Assembly: GCF_021155765.1 (NCBI RefSeq)
Contig: NC_060105.1
Coordinates: 11,317,001 to 11,381,000, forward strand
From: Diprion similis
Lineage: Eukaryota > Arthropoda > Insecta > Hymenoptera > Diprionidae
DNA: 64,000 nt
Direction: 5' to 3'
In this document: piece after piece, positions 60,903 to 64,000 of the stretch
Layout: the number at the start of each line of letters is the position of its first letter
Position numbering within the stretch: position 1 is the stretch's first letter
Program-made: the position numbers and the translations under genes
Notes under the pieces: generated by a model
Databases searched by the model: none
What the model saw: the letters and a program-made list of their open reading frames with translations, nothing else
What the model was told of the DNA's origin: nothing

Positions 60903-62204
60903 ATCTCTCTGTAAAAGTGAGATTGCCTGCTTTCCTCCGAGCTAACAGCGTTTTATTCAGTTTTCTTCCTTTTTTCAAAATTCTATAACAGCTGAGATTA
61001 GGATGAGCCTTGACCGACCGCCCGCCATTTTGTCTGGAGGACCTCTGAAAGAGGAATACGAGTTCGCACAATTGCACTTTCACTGGGGAGCCAGTAACTG
61101 TCATGGTGCTGAACACTCTCTTAACGGAAAATTGTAAGCATTAAATACAAAATTGCAAAATCAATACGGGCTTCAAGATCAGAAGATAATTCTGGTCTTG
61201 AATTAATTTACTAGTTTGTACATAGATTAACCAATTCGGGATCGGTTAAGTAGAATGCCAAGAATAGTTAATTAATTGTGAACATAATTTTACATTTTTG
61301 AAGGCCGAATGTTTCTTGAAAAGATTTGATTTCGTTATTGTTTGCTTGTTGTTTTTTTTCCTGTCGTTTCAACAATTTATTTCACATCGTGCTTTTTAAC
61401 GTAGTAGTTCCTTAAGGTTGTGAACTAATCAGTTGATTTGAAAAATACGTTTTGTGGCTTAAAAAATTGTCTGCTAATCACGTGCAAAAATTTCAATTCC
61501 ATAAAACGTATTTAGGATACAATTTTCAGTCCGTAAAGACATCTTAATTTTCTGTGTTTTTGTAAATTCGCGAATTAGCAAAGATAATTTGCAACTATAA
61601 CAATTCTATATATATACGAAATGGCATGTAACAAATGTAACTTAAATTCTGTCAGATTCTCGATGGAAGCACACGCAGTGCATTTTAACAGAAGATACGA
61701 GACTTTTGAAAACTGCTTGGACAAGCGTGACGGCGTTGTCGTTGTTGGCTACTTTTTGCAAGTTGTGGGCGATGACAGAACTGAGGATCATCCACAGTTC
61801 GCAAAGGTTACGGACCACCTCCACCACGTAGTAGAGCCTAATACGAAGGCAGAACTTCCGCATGGTCAGTAAATTTCACAATATGCAGAATTAAGACCTT
61901 AAAAGTGAAACCAGGAGATTTCAATGATTTATTAATTATTATTACAATAATAATTGCAGATGCTTTAGCTTGGATGAAACAGGGTCGATGCCTCTGTAGT
62001 GGATACTACACGTATCACGGCTCGCTGACCACACCACCCTATAACGAATGTGTCACGTGGATCCTGTTCCCGGATCCAATAAGGATCACCAAAAGACAGG
62101 CCGAGCTTTTCCGCAACATGAAGTCCCACTCGGGAGGCTGCATTACCGCCAACTTCCGCCCTGTCCAAGGCCTAAACGGGCGGGAAATATTTTTTGGAAG
62201 TTAA
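59609..62204 (+). CDS. Alpha carbonic anhydrase with intact zinc site (303 aa)
   Basis: Predicted to catalyse reversible hydration of CO2. Exons: 59609-59714, 59819-59896, 60699-60830, 60992-61133, 61656-61864, 61960-62204, with frame and phases consistent. Motifs are GQSPVDL (about 65-71), SGGPL, QLHFHWG with zinc ligands H134 and H136, GAEHSLNG, MEAHAVHF with the third ligand H159, and YHGSLTTPP with T246 (T199 equivalent). The proton-shuttle H64 is Asn, so turnover may be slow. There is no signal peptide. Instead, an Arg/Ser-rich N-terminus (RSLRRRSMRRQASLR) containing an RRRS kinase-type site replaces the usual W-x-Y and GP motifs ahead of GQSP. It is probably cytosolic. It is closely related to the neighbouring gene at 62877. 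Confidence 0.85.
60859..60898. repeat. (CT)n microsatellite
   Basis: About 20 CT units, in the intron after the third coding exon of the carbonic anhydrase gene, 93 bases before the next exon. It may serve as part of an extended pyrimidine tract, but the nearer acceptor sequence is enough on its own. Confidence 0.8.
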
Positions 62205-62876
62205 CCTCAAAGCGCTATGTTCATTTACAGTTAAGAGCTTTGTATTTATTTATGACTAGCAAATAGCCATATATGTATGTACCCTCAGTATTCTACCAAG
62301 TAGAGTTTGCCGCAGTTTTCTATACTATGTATAAGCTATAATTATGAGTTAGATATTATAAGTTGTACCTGTTATCGAGTAAATGAAGTGATATAAAGAA
62401 CGTATCTTGATTAACATCGACGCGCTAATCTCGCATTGATGATCGATCGGTAAACACCAAGGTTACCATCACTATTCCGATGTCTGAATCATTATCAGCT
62501 GCATAATCTGCACATATGATGGATCATCTGGTCATTGAGATAACTGCATGACCAGATGCACTGTCATACGCCGTCCAAAGTCAACTCGATTATCCAACAG
62601 CATACCTAATTCACCAGCAAACTCGTTCCTTCCGTCAAGTGGGCGATGGTATGTAAATCGATACCTGAAACGACCCGAGCGAAATTCACGTGTTTCCCGT
62701 CATTCGCATTTTGCCTTTTCTAAATTTAACTGGCGTGAAATTACACTAAAAAAAAAAAAAAATACAGCAAAAAAAAACCTTGGAGTCAGAACCACGAGAC
62801 ATCCAAATATGAATAATCAAACCAGTAAGTTGCTTATGATGCAGGGGTGATTTGTGGTAAATCTTAATCAAATTAT

Positions 62877-63539
62877 ATGCACTGTCACACCGAAGGTAGG
62901 AAACAGTTGGGTCAATCCCCCATAAATCTCGATGAAGAAAATGTCATCGGGATCCAGCTCCCACCGTTGATCATGAGCGGGCATTGGAGCCAGGATGGCT
63001 ACACCACACTCGTCAACACAGGATCAACTGGTAAATCCTTTTATAGCCGGTTCAGGAAGCTATTTTCACTTGCAGGAAAATCTCTCCTCGAAGCATCACT
63101 TCGATCACATAGATCTTTGCAGCTTGCATCGTCGCGGCGCAATCTCCTTCGCCAAGTTTAATCCTGATAATTTCATCCTACCCAGCGCGTATCACCCTTG
63201 GGGGTGAGAGAATTCCAGCAACGATTCGCGGCGGCCCTTTTGGAGACGACGTATATCAGCTTGACGAAGTCACATTTCGCTGGGGCTCAGCGGATTGCAT
63301 GGGAGCTGAGCACACGTTGAACGGCACCTGGTTCACAATGGAAGCTCAAGCCCTTCACTGGAATTTGCGATATGGTGCTTTGGAGAAGTGTTGGGACAAG
63401 CGAGACGGACTTGCCATTTGCGCCTATTTTCTTCAAGTTTATCAGCTACCAGCCTGGGAGGAAAATCCCCTCTTCAGCAAAATCACTGACAACTTGGACA
63501 AGGTCATTCAGCCCGGAATATCAGCGAAGATAACTCCAA
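62877..63539 (+). CDS. Carbonic-anhydrase-related protein, all zinc ligands lost (partial, 3' end off window)
   Basis: Paralogue of the preceding gene. Exons seen: 62877-63030 and 63186-63539, joined in phase 1. The second exon fuses two exons of the neighbour. Motifs are GQSPINL, LPPLIMSGHW, IRGGPF, VTFRWG, GAEHTLNG, MEAQALHWN and LDKRDGL-like WDKRDGL. At the zinc positions it has T81, R83 and Q106 in place of three histidines, and H64 is Ser, so enzyme activity is very unlikely. A GTATCT donor after 63539 in phase 1 matches the neighbour's last intron. The final exon (with GSLTTPP) is not in the window. No signal peptide is evident. An alternative start is a short exon at 62809-62824 spliced to 62896, but that acceptor is weak. 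Confidence 0.75.
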
Positions 63540-64000
63540 GTATCTATACGATTATTTCAATCATAAGTATATTGACTGATAGTCATTTCGAGTTTGGTAC
63601 ATATCAATAAGCTGCTAATTGATTATCACGTTGTTCTACCTAGTCGTCTTGGAATTTCGCATGTTAAGTGCGATCAGTTATCCTTAGTAACACCACTAAA
63701 CAAAGTAATCCTTCTTTTGAAATCACCTGCTTTCTTCTGAGAAAGTTGATCGCGGAGACATTCTTAGATAAAGGATGCATCTGAGTCGTTGAATATTGAC
63801 GTGGGAAATTCCTATACAATTCATTTCAATTTCCAAGATGTGAAGACAGGCTTCCTTGTTTATTGTATCCACTGATAGAAATTAATGATGCTGTTGTTTG
63901 ATCCTTCGCTGCACCAAAACAGACCAACTAAAATATGCCCTTCTAGTACAGACGTCTCAATATAATCATGACAGATCGTAATCGATTCCTTTCGCAAAAC
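63540..64000 (+). other. Presumed intron of the carbonic-anhydrase-related gene
   Basis: The sequence from the donor at 63540 to the window end contains no match to the expected last exon (YYTYHGSLTTPP-type). It is most simply the start of a longer intron. Confidence 0.45.

Noticed and set aside
62548..62850. Open frame of 100 codons before the last carbonic-anhydrase-like gene
   Set aside because: It runs through a poly-A tract and has no CA similarity. It is probably 5' UTR or intergenic.
1..64000. tRNA, rRNA, CRISPR arrays or viral insertions
   Set aside because: I looked for tRNA T-loop motifs, regular spaced repeats and viral protein motifs on both strands and found none I could support.

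Overview
The window is animal nuclear DNA, almost certainly from an insect. It is AT-rich, its genes are split by GT-AG introns, and it carries MITE-like repeats. The main gene matches protocadherin-15/Cad99C in domain order and small details. A hymenopteran host (sawfly or wasp) is my guess from gene structure and repeat style, but nothing in the window proves it.

Layout. (1) 1-10.95 kb: no coding sequence I can support. It holds a degenerate TTTCGGAA-type repeat and a GC-rich CpG-dense island near 8.1 kb that could be a promoter. (2) 10.96-41.02 kb, plus strand: one complete cadherin gene in 21 coding exons, about 1,591 aa. It has a signal peptide, 11 cadherin (EC) repeats, a membrane-adjacent MAD12-like domain, one transmembrane helix and a ~195-aa cytoplasmic tail ending in a PDZ-ligand-like T-E-L. 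This is Cad99C, the insect relative of vertebrate PCDH15, a tip-link and microvillus cadherin. Its introns carry several non-autonomous transposon-like repeats and one possible small nested gene or alternative first exon at 20.6 kb. (3) 44.6-51.86 kb, plus strand: a tetraspanin of 287 aa in 8 coding exons, with a likely non-coding first exon at 44.6 kb. (4) 55.4-64 kb: a cluster of three alpha-carbonic-anhydrase genes. One is on the minus strand (55385-56938) and two follow on the plus strand (59609-62204, and 62877 to beyond the window edge).

The most notable biology is in the carbonic anhydrase cluster. The middle gene keeps all three zinc-binding histidines. The minus-strand gene has lost two of three, and the last gene has lost all three. 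The cluster therefore appears to hold one enzyme and two carbonic-anhydrase-related pseudoenzymes. Other points worth a look are a GC-AG intron in Cad99C, a conserved calcium-free linker between EC9 and EC10, a 9-bp coding microsatellite in the cytoplasmic tail, a small tandem duplication over a tetraspanin exon end, and a possible 14-codon upstream ORF in the tetraspanin leader.

All exon boundaries were derived by eye from reading frame, splice signals and protein family knowledge. No alignment, database search or transcript data was available.
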